Part shown: positions 48,781 through 56,038 of the stretch, piece by piece
How positions within the stretch are numbered: the first letter of the stretch is position 1
Layout: the number at the start of each line of letters is the position of its first letter
Assembly (NCBI RefSeq): GCF_902833085.1
Contig: NZ_CADFEB010000002.1
Coordinates: 372,001 to 436,000, forward strand
Origin: Burkholderia ubonensis
GTDB taxonomy: Bacteria > Pseudomonadota > Gammaproteobacteria > Burkholderiales > Burkholderiaceae
DNA: 64,000 nt
Direction of reading: 5' to 3'
Position numbers and translations under genes: made by a program
The notes under the pieces: model-generated
Told to the model about the DNA's origin: nothing
Seen by the model: only the letters and a program-made list of their open reading frames with translations
The model's database searches: none

Positions 48781-49605
48781 TCAAGCGACGCGGCGCCGGG
48801 CGGGCGCGCCGCCGATCTCGCGGGTGATCTTCGCGATGCATTCGTGCAGCGCCGGCACCACGTGCTCGTCGAGCCATTCGGGCGGGCACTGGTGCGACGC
48901 GCCGCCGCAATTGACCGAATAGCATTGGCCCGACGGGCCGACGAACCCGGCGGCGACCGCGTTCAGGCCCTCGCGCCATTCGCCGATCGCGATCGTGTGG
49001 CCCTGGCGCTGCGCATCGTCGAGCGCGGGGTTGAGCCGCGCGAACACGTGCGGCCAGTCGTCGCCCGCCGCGGCCCGCAGCGCGTCGATCAGCCCGCGGC
49101 GTTCGTCGTCCTCGAGCGCGGCGAGATACGCGCGGCCGACCGCGGTGCGCGCGATGTCCATCCGCGAGCCGATCTCGAGGCGCGTGACGAGCACCGCCGA
49201 GCGCGGCCGGATCACGTCGATCGCGACCATGTCGAGGCGGTCGCGCACCGCGAGGTGCACGGACAGCGACGTGCGCTCGGCCAGCTCGATCATGAACGGC
49301 CGCGAGCGCGCGCGGATGTCGAAGTTGCGCAGGAAGCCGTGGCTCAGCTCCAGCACCGACGCGGTGAGCACGAACCGCTCGCTGTCGGGCAGCTGGAACA
49401 GGAAGCCGGCGCTGACGAGCGTCGCGGTGATCCGCGACACGGTCGGTTTCGGGATGCCGGTCAGTTCGGTCAGCTCGCGGTTGCTGACCGGCGCGTCGGC
49501 GGCGGCGATGCGCCGCAGCACGGCCAGGCCGCGCGCGAGCGCGGTGATTTCGTCGGGCGACGATTCGCGTTCGCGGGAAGCAGGAGGATTCACGGGTGTC
49601 GACAC
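48781..49605 (-). CDS. IclR-family transcriptional regulator
   Basis: The 274-residue regulator has an N-terminal winged helix (residues 22-85; VSNRELTELTGIPKPTVSRI is the helix-turn-helix) and a C-terminal effector domain with RTAVGRAYLAAL and GFVGPSGQCYSVNCGG. It lies upstream of the RND operon on the same strand, 224 bases away, so it may regulate the pump or only itself. The ligand is unknown. A consensus -35 and an inverted repeat lie before its start. Confidence 0.88.
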   Translation of the reverse strand: MSTPVNPPASRERESSPDEITALARGLAVLRRIAAADAPVSNRELTELTGIPKPTVSRITATLVSAGFLFQLPDSERFVLTASVLELSHGFLRNFDIRARSRPFMIELAERTSLSVHLAVRDRLDMVAIDVIRPRSAVLVTRLEIGSRMDIARTAVGRAYLAALEDDERRGLIDALRAAAGDDWPHVFARLNPALDDAQRQGHTIAIGEWREGLNAVAAGFVGPSGQCYSVNCGGASHQCPPEWLDEHVVPALHECIAKITREIGGAPARRRVA

Positions 49606-49633
49606 GGGGCGTTCTCTCTATTTCCGAAACTGG

Positions 49634-49669
49634 ATTTCAATTTTGTTGGAATTGTAGGATGATTGTCAA
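49634..49669 (-). promoter_or_regulatory. Promoter and inverted repeat of the IclR gene
   Basis: On the minus strand, a perfect TTGACA (49664-49669) and CAAAAT (49640-49645) are spaced by 18 bases. The -10 lies inside the inverted repeat ATTTCAA-TTTTG-TTGGAAT (49634-49652, six of seven pairs), a suitable place for autorepression. Confidence 0.5.
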
Positions 49670-49791
49670 AGGATGCATGTTATTCGGGTCAACCGGTCAT
49701 GACATGGGATTTTACGGGTTCACCCTTGGTTTATTAGGAAAACTCCTGATCCTGCATCGCGGAAAACCGCATCGTTGGATGCAAATACCGC

Positions 49792-49820
49792 TTGACTTGT
49801 CCGGCGGAAACGGAAAGAAT
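49792..49820 (+). promoter_or_regulatory. Promoter of the small RNA candidate
   Basis: TTGACT (49792-49797) and AAGAAT (49815-49820) are separated by exactly 17 bases. The -35 matches five of six consensus positions. Transcription would start near 49826-49828. Confidence 0.6.
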
Positions 49821-49825
49821 GTCTC

Positions 49826-49922
49826 ACGTTTTCGAAACATCGTTTCGCAGTTTAACCGGCAACGATGTTTTGCGCAGTCTCTCAGGTTCTAGCACGGCCC
49901 TCGGAATGGCTAGAACTTTTTT
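49826..49922 (+). ncRNA. Candidate small regulatory RNA, about 95 nt
   Basis: Downstream of a well-spaced promoter, a perfect 10-bp hairpin AAACATCGTT (49835-49844) / AACGATGTTT (49861-49870) has a 16-base loop. A pyrimidine-rich open stretch GCGCAGTCTCTCAG follows, then a terminator hairpin GTTCTAGC/GCTAGAAC ending in six T residues. No start codon and frame of useful length fits. This order (5' stem-loop, single-stranded CU-rich window, terminator with U-tail) is usual for Hfq-binding trans-acting RNAs. The CUCUC word could pair with ribosome-binding sites; that is inference. Confidence 0.6.
49886..49922 (+). terminator. First terminator of the small RNA locus
   Basis: GTTCTAGC (49886-49893) pairs fully with GCTAGAAC (49909-49916) around a 15-base loop and is followed by TTTTTT (49917-49922). 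Confidence 0.7.
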
Positions 49923-49953
49923 AGCGCCACGGTCTCCGTGGCGCTTTTTTTTT
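49923..49953 (+). terminator. Second, stronger terminator in tandem
   Basis: AGCGCCACGG (49923-49932) pairs fully with CCGTGGCGCT (49936-49945) around the loop TCT and runs into nine T residues. It has no T-run on the minus strand, so it stops plus-strand transcription only. Confidence 0.85.
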
Positions 49954-49973
49954 GCGCGCGCCCGGCACGGGCG

Positions 49974-50008
49974 AAAAAAAAGCGCGACGCCCGCAAGGGG
50001 CATCGCGC
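49974..50008 (-). terminator. Terminator of phoX
   Basis: On the minus strand, GCGCGA-T-GCCC and GGGC-G-TCGCGC form a stem (49982-50008), followed by eight T residues (complement of 49974-49981). It lies about 80 bases after the phoX stop. Confidence 0.8.
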
Positions 50009-50088
50009 GTGAAGCAGCGTAGCGCCACGAATGAAACGTGATGAAGCAGGGGGCGGTTCCCGTCGCCGACGGGAACCGGTGCAGGGCG

Positions 50089-52047
50089 TCAGGCCTTCGC
50101 GAGCTTGATGCTGGTCGGCTCGGCCGTCAGGTAGCCGACGCTCGCGCCGAAGCGGTCCTTGAAGTTCGCGCGTACGAGCGGATCGAGGGTCGGCTTGACC
50201 TTGTCGTGCAGCGGCGACTCCCAGTCGCCCGCGTGCTGGAAGTTGCTCATGATGTAGGTCCAGCCGTTGATCTCGTCGACCGCGTGCAGGCCCGTCGATT
50301 CGGCGCCGGCCGGGCAGGACAGCACGCGCGTGAGCGCCTTCGTGTCGACGTTGTACGCCCACAGGAAGTTGTTCACGTGCATGCCCGAGTCCTCGCCGAT
50401 GAAGAGCGTGCGCAGCTTCTCCGAGAACTTCAGGTTGTCCGGGTTCGCGATCTTGTCCGGGTTCGCGAGGTTGCCGAGCGCGTCGGCGGCGGCGAGGTCC
50501 TCGCCGACCAGCGCGGCCGGCGCGCTCATGTCGACCGGCACCCAGTCGCTGTCGATCGCGGCGCCCGACGTGTCGCGCTGGCCGCCCTTCAGGTTCAGCG
50601 CGTAGACGGCGCCCGCGGCGATCTTCTTGTCGAGTGCGACGTCGCGCGACACCGCGTTGCCCTTGACCATCGACGTCTCGATCCGCGACATCGCCGTGTA
50701 GACGATCTTGTCCTTCGCGTTCACCGTCGTGCCTTCGAGCTTCGTGAACGCCATGCTGCCGCCGAGCAGCGCCGCGTAGCGGTGCGTCTCCAGGAACGCG
50801 GCGGCTTTTTCCATGCCCGGTTTCACGCGGATCCAGTTGAACTTGCCGCCGAAGTGGACCTTCGTGAAGCTCGCGTCGGCCGGATCGGTCGTCGACACGT
50901 CCATGATGTCCGATGCCTTCAGCGTGTTCGCGAGCGCCTCGATCTCGGCGCTCGTCGCGTGGCCGATCTTGATCCACGTGAGCGTCGCGGAGCCCGCGCC
51001 CGCCGACGACGTCTGCGTCCACTTCGCGACGTACAGCGTACCGGCCGACAGGTCGGCCGCCTTGTCGGCGACGAACATGAACAGGCCGCCGTTGGTCGCG
51101 TCGTCGCCCATCATCACGGTGCGCTGGTCCGGCAGCACCTGGATCAGCTCGTGCGAGATGCGGCCGAGGCAGTAGTGCTTCTTCACGGTGCCGGTGCCGT
51201 CCGGGTTCACGGTGATCTCGGGCAGGTGGCCGTAGTGATACGGGTTGGCCTTCGTCTCGTCGCCGAACGTGTTCCGGCTGAATGCCTTGAACTGCGCGTC
51301 GGTCGCGGCCTTCGTCGCGTCCGGCTCGTATTCCTCGCTCGACAGGTGCGTGCCCCACGGCGACAGGCTCGCGCCGCAGGTGATCCACAGGCCGTGCGCC
51401 TTGGACGTGTCGACGTTGTGGTACTTGACGAGCTTGAGCGCGCCGGTGGCCGGGTCCTGGTCGAGCGTGAGCACCGCGATCGGCGACGGCAGCTGGCCGT
51501 ACTGCGACACGCTCGCCTGGTCGCGCGTCGTGTATTCGAACTGCACGACCGCGAACACCGTATTGCCCTTCACGCCGGGCACGTTCGCGTTCTTCAGCGT
51601 CAGCAGCGAGCTGCCGTCCGGGCAGTCCGAATAGAACTGGCGCTCCTTGCCCGCGACCGAGCGGTCGATGATCGGCTGGTTGTTGATGTCGTAGTAGCCG
51701 CCCGCGAGGATCGTGCCGCCCTTGCCGTCCGGCACCAGGTCGCCCGTCACGAAGAACGGCCGGTAGGCGAGCTTGAAGTTGCGCGACGTGCCGTCGGAGA
51801 AGGACACCGACAGCGTCGAGCCCACCGTCGTCGTCGCCATGGCCGCCGGGTTGTCGAGCGCGGGCGCCGCCATCGACGCGAAGCTCGCCGCGGCGAATGC
51901 CGCGGCGGCCGGCGTCGCGGCCGGATTGTCGTCGCCGCCGCAGCCCGTCAGCAGGGCGGGCAGCGCGAGTCCGGAAAGGGGAAGCATGGGCGCGCCGGCG
52001 AGAATCTTCAGGGCCTGGCGACGGGAAGCATTGGGCAACGCGGGCAT
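50089..52047 (-). CDS. phoX: PhoX-family alkaline phosphatase, Tat-exported
   Basis: The 652-residue enzyme releases phosphate from organic esters outside the cytoplasm and uses iron and calcium in characterised members. A twin-arginine motif SRRQALK opens it, with a Cys after LPALLTG that may be a lipid-anchor site. PhoX marks are SPWGTHLSSEEYEPD (metal-binding glutamates), CLGRISHEL and VMMGDDATNGGLFMFV. The start at 52047 puts the Tat motif at residue 8. I found only half of a Pho box upstream. It lies downstream of amt on the same strand with 159 bases between. Confidence 0.9.
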   Translation of the reverse strand: MPALPNASRRQALKILAGAPMLPLSGLALPALLTGCGGDDNPAATPAAAAFAAASFASMAAPALDNPAAMATTTVGSTLSVSFSDGTSRNFKLAYRPFFVTGDLVPDGKGGTILAGGYYDINNQPIIDRSVAGKERQFYSDCPDGSSLLTLKNANVPGVKGNTVFAVVQFEYTTRDQASVSQYGQLPSPIAVLTLDQDPATGALKLVKYHNVDTSKAHGLWITCGASLSPWGTHLSSEEYEPDATKAATDAQFKAFSRNTFGDETKANPYHYGHLPEITVNPDGTGTVKKHYCLGRISHELIQVLPDQRTVMMGDDATNGGLFMFVADKAADLSAGTLYVAKWTQTSSAGAGSATLTWIKIGHATSAEIEALANTLKASDIMDVSTTDPADASFTKVHFGGKFNWIRVKPGMEKAAAFLETHRYAALLGGSMAFTKLEGTTVNAKDKIVYTAMSRIETSMVKGNAVSRDVALDKKIAAGAVYALNLKGGQRDTSGAAIDSDWVPVDMSAPAALVGEDLAAADALGNLANPDKIANPDNLKFSEKLRTLFIGEDSGMHVNNFLWAYNVDTKALTRVLSCPAGAESTGLHAVDEINGWTYIMSNFQHAGDWESPLHDKVKPTLDPLVRANFKDRFGASVGYLTAEPTSIKLAKA

Positions 52048-52206
52048 GTGGTGTCCAGTTTCGGTTGTTGGAAGCGTCGTCGCCTTCGCGTTGCTTGCGA
52101 TCGCAAGCCGGGCGAAGGCGAATTGAAAACTGAACCGAAGTGTAGGGACGCCAGATGAAAGTTTTTTGAATCGAAGTTGTAGGGTTGTCGAGTGTTCGCT
52201 CGAATC

Positions 52207-53400
52207 TCAGTCGCGTTCGGGCGTCGCCGAAATGCGGTGGATCGACAGGTCGGCGCCGTCGAATTCCGCCTCGCGGTCGAGGCGCAGGCCGACCGTCGCC
52301 TTCAGCGCGCCGTAGACGAGCGTGCCGCCGGCGAGCGCGATCGCGATGCCGCCGAGCGTGCCGACGACCTGCGAGCCGAACGCGACGCCGCCGAGGCCGC
52401 CGAGCGCGGGCAGCCCGAACACGCCGGCCGCGATGCCGCCGAGCGCGCCGCACATCCCGTGCAGCGGCCACACGCCGAGCACGTCGTCGATGCGCCACTT
52501 GTTCTGCACGCGGGTGAACATCGCGACGAACAGCGCGCCGGCCGCGGCGCCGGTCGCGAGCGCGCCGATCGGGTGCATCACGTCGGACCCCGCGCAGACC
52601 GCGACGAGCCCCGCGAGCGGGCCGTTGTACGTGAAGCCCGGATCGTTGCGGCCGGCCATCCATGCGGCGAGCGTGCCGCCGACCATCGCCATCAGCGAGT
52701 TCAGCGCGACGAGGCCGCTCACCTTGTCGAGCGTCTGCGCGCTCATCACGTTGAAGCCGAACCAGCCGACCGCGAGCACCCAGGCGCCGAGCGCGAGGAA
52801 CGGGATGTTCGACGGCGGGTGCGCGGCGATCCGGCCGTCGTTGCCGTAGCGGCCGTGGCGCGCGCCGAGCAGCAGCACGGCGGGCAGCGCGACCCAGCCG
52901 CCGAACGCGTGCACGACGACCGAGCCCGCGAAATCGTGGAACGGCGCGCCGAACGCGTGCGCGAGCCACGCCTGGACGCCGAAGCGCTCGTTCCACGCGA
53001 TGCCTTCGAAGAACGGATAGACGAAGCCGACGATGATCAGCGTCGCGACGAGCTGCGGGTTGAATTTCGCGCGCTCGGCGATGCCGCCGGAGATGATCGC
53101 CGGAATCGCCGCGGCGAACGTCAGCAGGAAGAAGAAGCGCACGAGCGCATAGCCGCTGTGCTGCGACAGCGTGCCGATGTCGTCGAAGAACTCGACGCCG
53201 TACGCGATCGTATAGCCGATGAAGAAGTACGCGATGGTCGACACCGAGAAATCGACCAGGATCTTCACGAGCGCGTTGACCTGGTTCTTCTTGCGCACGG
53301 TTCCCAGTTCGAGGAACGCGAAGCCCGCGTGCATCGCGAGCACCATGACGGCGCCGATCAACAGGAACAGCGTGTCGACGCCGGATTTCAGACCATCCAT
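52207..53400 (-). CDS. amt: Ammonium transporter (Amt/MEP/Rh family)
   Basis: The 397-residue channel would form a trimer in the inner membrane with 11 helices per subunit. Family features are AFLELGTVRKKNQVNAL near the start, IPAIISGGIAERAKF, and the twin-histidine pore with VVVHAFGGWVALPA and PLHGMCGALGGIAAG. The conserved aspartate is in FHDFAGS. I placed the start at the ATG at 53400 because the first helix follows at once and AAGGAAG lies upstream. No glnK gene, its common partner, is adjacent. Confidence 0.92.
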   Translation of the reverse strand: MDGLKSGVDTLFLLIGAVMVLAMHAGFAFLELGTVRKKNQVNALVKILVDFSVSTIAYFFIGYTIAYGVEFFDDIGTLSQHSGYALVRFFFLLTFAAAIPAIISGGIAERAKFNPQLVATLIIVGFVYPFFEGIAWNERFGVQAWLAHAFGAPFHDFAGSVVVHAFGGWVALPAVLLLGARHGRYGNDGRIAAHPPSNIPFLALGAWVLAVGWFGFNVMSAQTLDKVSGLVALNSLMAMVGGTLAAWMAGRNDPGFTYNGPLAGLVAVCAGSDVMHPIGALATGAAAGALFVAMFTRVQNKWRIDDVLGVWPLHGMCGALGGIAAGVFGLPALGGLGGVAFGSQVVGTLGGIAIALAGGTLVYGALKATVGLRLDREAEFDGADLSIHRISATPERD

Positions 53401-53653
53401 TCCGAGGCTTCCTTGCTCAAAAAGAGGGCGAGGAACGCAAAAATCGAGCCAAGCTGGTGAACGGCTGCGTGGAATTGGTGCGGCGCGCGCTGCCGGATGG
53501 GGCGCCGGCGCGATGCGCGCGCACCGGGGAGTGGCGCCTGTCCAAAACGGGGCGGCAGCGGTCGCACGGGTGTAGTGCGTGACGTTCCGATCTGGTGCGG
53601 ACGAGGCGCGCAATGGTGCGCGATGGTGCGGCATCGCGCACCGGCCCGGCGCG

Positions 53654-53989
53654 TCAGCAGCGCCGGAAGAACAGGCGCGGGCGGCGCAGCCGCGCGGCGC
53701 AGGCGCACCAGTACGCGGCGACGGCCGCGAGCCCGAGCGCGGCGAACACGATCGCCGCGAAGCCGGCCGGGGACGCGTCGGCGCTGTCGGCCGCCAGCAA
53801 TTCGCGTGCGACGATCAGCGCGGCCGTCCAGAAGCCGAGAATCCCCTGCGTGAGCAGGCGCGCGGACGCGATGCGGCGCGCGCGGCCGATCTCCGGCGGG
53901 TGGCGCGCGCACGGCGCGCGCAGACACAGGAGCCAGGCGACGGCCAGCAGGGCCGCCAGGATGATGAGCCAGTTGACGAGAAAGTCCAT
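53654..53989 (-). CDS. Small membrane protein of unknown function
   Basis: The 111-residue frame has three hydrophobic segments: residues 4-24, about 45-65, and 75-97. The ends are basic (LRRPRLFFRRC at the C-terminus). I do not recognise a family. The initiation site is weak, without a clear ribosome-binding site, but codon use and the membrane pattern look genuine. It lies upstream of amt on the same strand, 253 bases away. The long GC-rich gap argues against a single operon. Confidence 0.5.
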   Translation of the reverse strand: MDFLVNWLIILAALLAVAWLLCLRAPCARHPPEIGRARRIASARLLTQGILGFWTAALIVARELLAADSADASPAGFAAIVFAALGLAAVAAYWCACAARLRRPRLFFRRC

Positions 53990-54181
53990 GAAATGCGGAT
54001 CGCGGGCGACGCGGGTCGGGGGGGCTTCACTTTAGGGCGATCGCACGCGCGATTGAATCAGACGAATCCGAAATTGAAAGCTGTTTTTAACCCGGAGTGA
54101 GCGAAATGCGGCGTGCATCGGCGGTATCATCGACGTCGTTTCAACCAGAAAGGCCGCGCGGCGCGTGGCCGGGGAATGCAG

Positions 54182-54583
54182 ATGAAGGCAAGTGAATGGC
54201 GAGTGAGCGGGCACGGGCCCGCGCTGGCGGTTGCCGCCGCGTGCGCGGCGCTGCTGCTCGGAGGATGCGAGAAGTCGGGCTCGCCCGCGCAACCCGACAC
54301 GGCCGCGAGCGCGGCCGCCGACGCGGCGAAGCACGCGGCGCAGGCGATCGACCAGGTGACGAGCGCGGCGAAGGCCGGCATCGCGTCCGCGGCGTCCGCC
54401 GTGCCGCCGCTCTCCGCGAGCGGCCTCGCGTCCGCCGCGCAGGCGCAGATCGACGCTGCGGCGTCCGCGGTCGTCGCGCACGCTGCGTCCGAAGCCGGCG
54501 CGAAGCTCGCGGAAGCCGGGCGCAAGCTCCAGCAGTGGAGCCAGCAGGGCGCGTCCGCCACCAAGCCTGCCAGCGGCCAGTGA
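54182..54583 (+). CDS. Alanine-rich small lipoprotein
   Basis: The 133-residue protein has a signal peptide ending in the lipobox LLGGC, so it should be lipid-anchored. The mature part is about 40 percent alanine and predicted helical, with heptad-like AAKHAAQAIDQV and AAQAQIDAAASAV runs suggesting a coiled coil. The ATG at 54182 has GGGGA six bases before it; an ATG two codons earlier is too close to that site. No named family is recognised. It may be a cell-envelope structural protein. Confidence 0.65.
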   Translation: MKASEWRVSGHGPALAVAAACAALLLGGCEKSGSPAQPDTAASAAADAAKHAAQAIDQVTSAAKAGIASAASAVPPLSASGLASAAQAQIDAAASAVVAHAASEAGAKLAEAGRKLQQWSQQGASATKPASGQ

Positions 54584-54609
54584 GCGGCCGCTTGCACGAT
54601 TCACTAAAT

Positions 54610-54628
54610 GTAATTATCATGGTTACAC
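54610..54628. promoter_or_regulatory. Operator in front of the Rrf2 regulator gene
   Basis: TGTAATTATCATGGTTACA is an inverted repeat, TGTAA-N9-TTACA, 50 bases before the regulator's ATG. The same spacing and half-sites recur at 55221-55245 before the next gene. Confidence 0.65.
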
Positions 54629-54677
54629 ATTGTCGCCGGCAGCCGGTTCGGACCGGCGGCGGTCGAGTGAGCAAGGA

Positions 54678-55133
<456 letters not shown>

Positions 55134-55220
55134 GCGGATGAGCGAATGACGGAGCAGTGAGCCGGCCGCGCCGCGCGTGGCCGGTGCAACGGGGTGGATC
55201 ACCCCATTTTTTTCGATCTT

Positions 55221-55245
55221 ATATGTAATTAACTAAGTTACATAT
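55221..55245. promoter_or_regulatory. Operator in front of the NAD(P)-binding oxidoreductase gene
   Basis: ATATGTAA-N9-TTACATAT is a perfect 8-bp inverted repeat 22-46 bases before the ATG. It shares TGTAA-N9-TTACA with the site before the Rrf2 gene. Confidence 0.7.
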
Positions 55246-55266
55246 CTTTCTTTCTGGAGAATCGAC

Positions 55267-55908
55267 ATGACGCAACGTACCTTGAACATCGCCCTGTTCG
55301 GCGCAACCGGCACGATCGGCTCGCGCATCGTCGCGGAAGCCGCGCGGCGCGGGCACCGCGTGACGGCGCTGTCGCGCACGCCGGGCGCGGGCGGCGCCGG
55401 CATCACCGCGAAGGCCGCCGACCTGTTCGACCCGGCGAGCATCGCGGCCGCGCTGCCGGGCCACGACGTCGTCGCGAGCGCGTACGGCCCGAAGCAGGAC
55501 GATCCGGCGAAGGTGGTCGCGGCCACCGAGGCGCTCGTCGCCGGCGTGCGCCGGGCCGGCCTGAAGCGGCTCGTCGTGGTGGGCGGCGCGGGCTCGCTCG
55601 AAGTCGCGCCGGGCAAGCAGCTCGTCGACGCCGAAGGCTTCCCGGACGCGTACAAGGCGGTCGCGCTCGCGCACCGCGATGCACTCACGTACCTGCGCAG
55701 CGTCGGCGATCTCGACTGGACGTTCTTCGCGCCGGCCGCGCTGATCGCCCCGGGCGAGCGCACGGGCACCTTCCGCACCGGCGCCGGCAAGCTGATCGTC
55801 GACGCGAACGGCGACAGCAAGATCTCGGCCGAAGACTACGCGATCGCGTTCGTCGACGCGCTCGAGCAGGGCAGCTTCGTGCGCGAGATCGCGACCGTTG
55901 CGTATTGA
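55267..55908 (+). CDS. NAD(P)H-binding oxidoreductase (NmrA/YwnB-like)
   Basis: The 213-residue atypical SDR protein begins LNIALFGATGTIGSRIVAEA, a Rossmann glycine loop. It has LVVVGGAGSLEVAPG and DWTFFAPAALIAPGERTG, typical of the group that includes Bacillus YwnB and quinone or flavin reductases. TTCTGGAGAATCGAC gives a good ribosome-binding site. The palindrome before it and the upstream Rrf2 gene mirror the ywnA-ywnB pairing, so it is probably induced by an electrophile or oxidant. The substrate is not known. Confidence 0.87.
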   Translation: MTQRTLNIALFGATGTIGSRIVAEAARRGHRVTALSRTPGAGGAGITAKAADLFDPASIAAALPGHDVVASAYGPKQDDPAKVVAATEALVAGVRRAGLKRLVVVGGAGSLEVAPGKQLVDAEGFPDAYKAVALAHRDALTYLRSVGDLDWTFFAPAALIAPGERTGTFRTGAGKLIVDANGDSKISAEDYAIAFVDALEQGSFVREIATVAY

Positions 55909-56038
55909 GCGGCGGACGGCGGCGCGGCCCGTTTTGGCGGGGGCTCCGCCGGTTGACGCTACACTAGGCGATCCGTGCTCCCCCAGACAGGATCGCAATT
56001 TGCTTTCGTTATCCTTGCAATTTCCGGGCTGGGCAGCA

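Larger units (their letters stand above)
49606..50088. other. 483-base intergenic region holding a probable small RNA gene
   Basis: This gap contains the IclR promoter, a plus-strand small RNA candidate with promoter and tandem terminators, and the minus-strand terminator of phoX. It is less GC-rich than its surroundings. Confidence 0.7.

Noticed and set aside
40028..48922. An open frame of nearly 3000 codons on the plus strand opposite the RND operon
   Set aside because: It is antisense to three well-supported genes and is Arg/Ala/Asp-rich without domains. High GC content removes stop codons from this frame; it is a shadow.
52155..52161. Possible Pho box before phoX (minus-strand CTTTCAT)
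   Set aside because: Only one half resembles the CTGTCAT repeat; the second half matches at three of seven positions. Phosphate control is likely from the gene's family but is not shown by this site.
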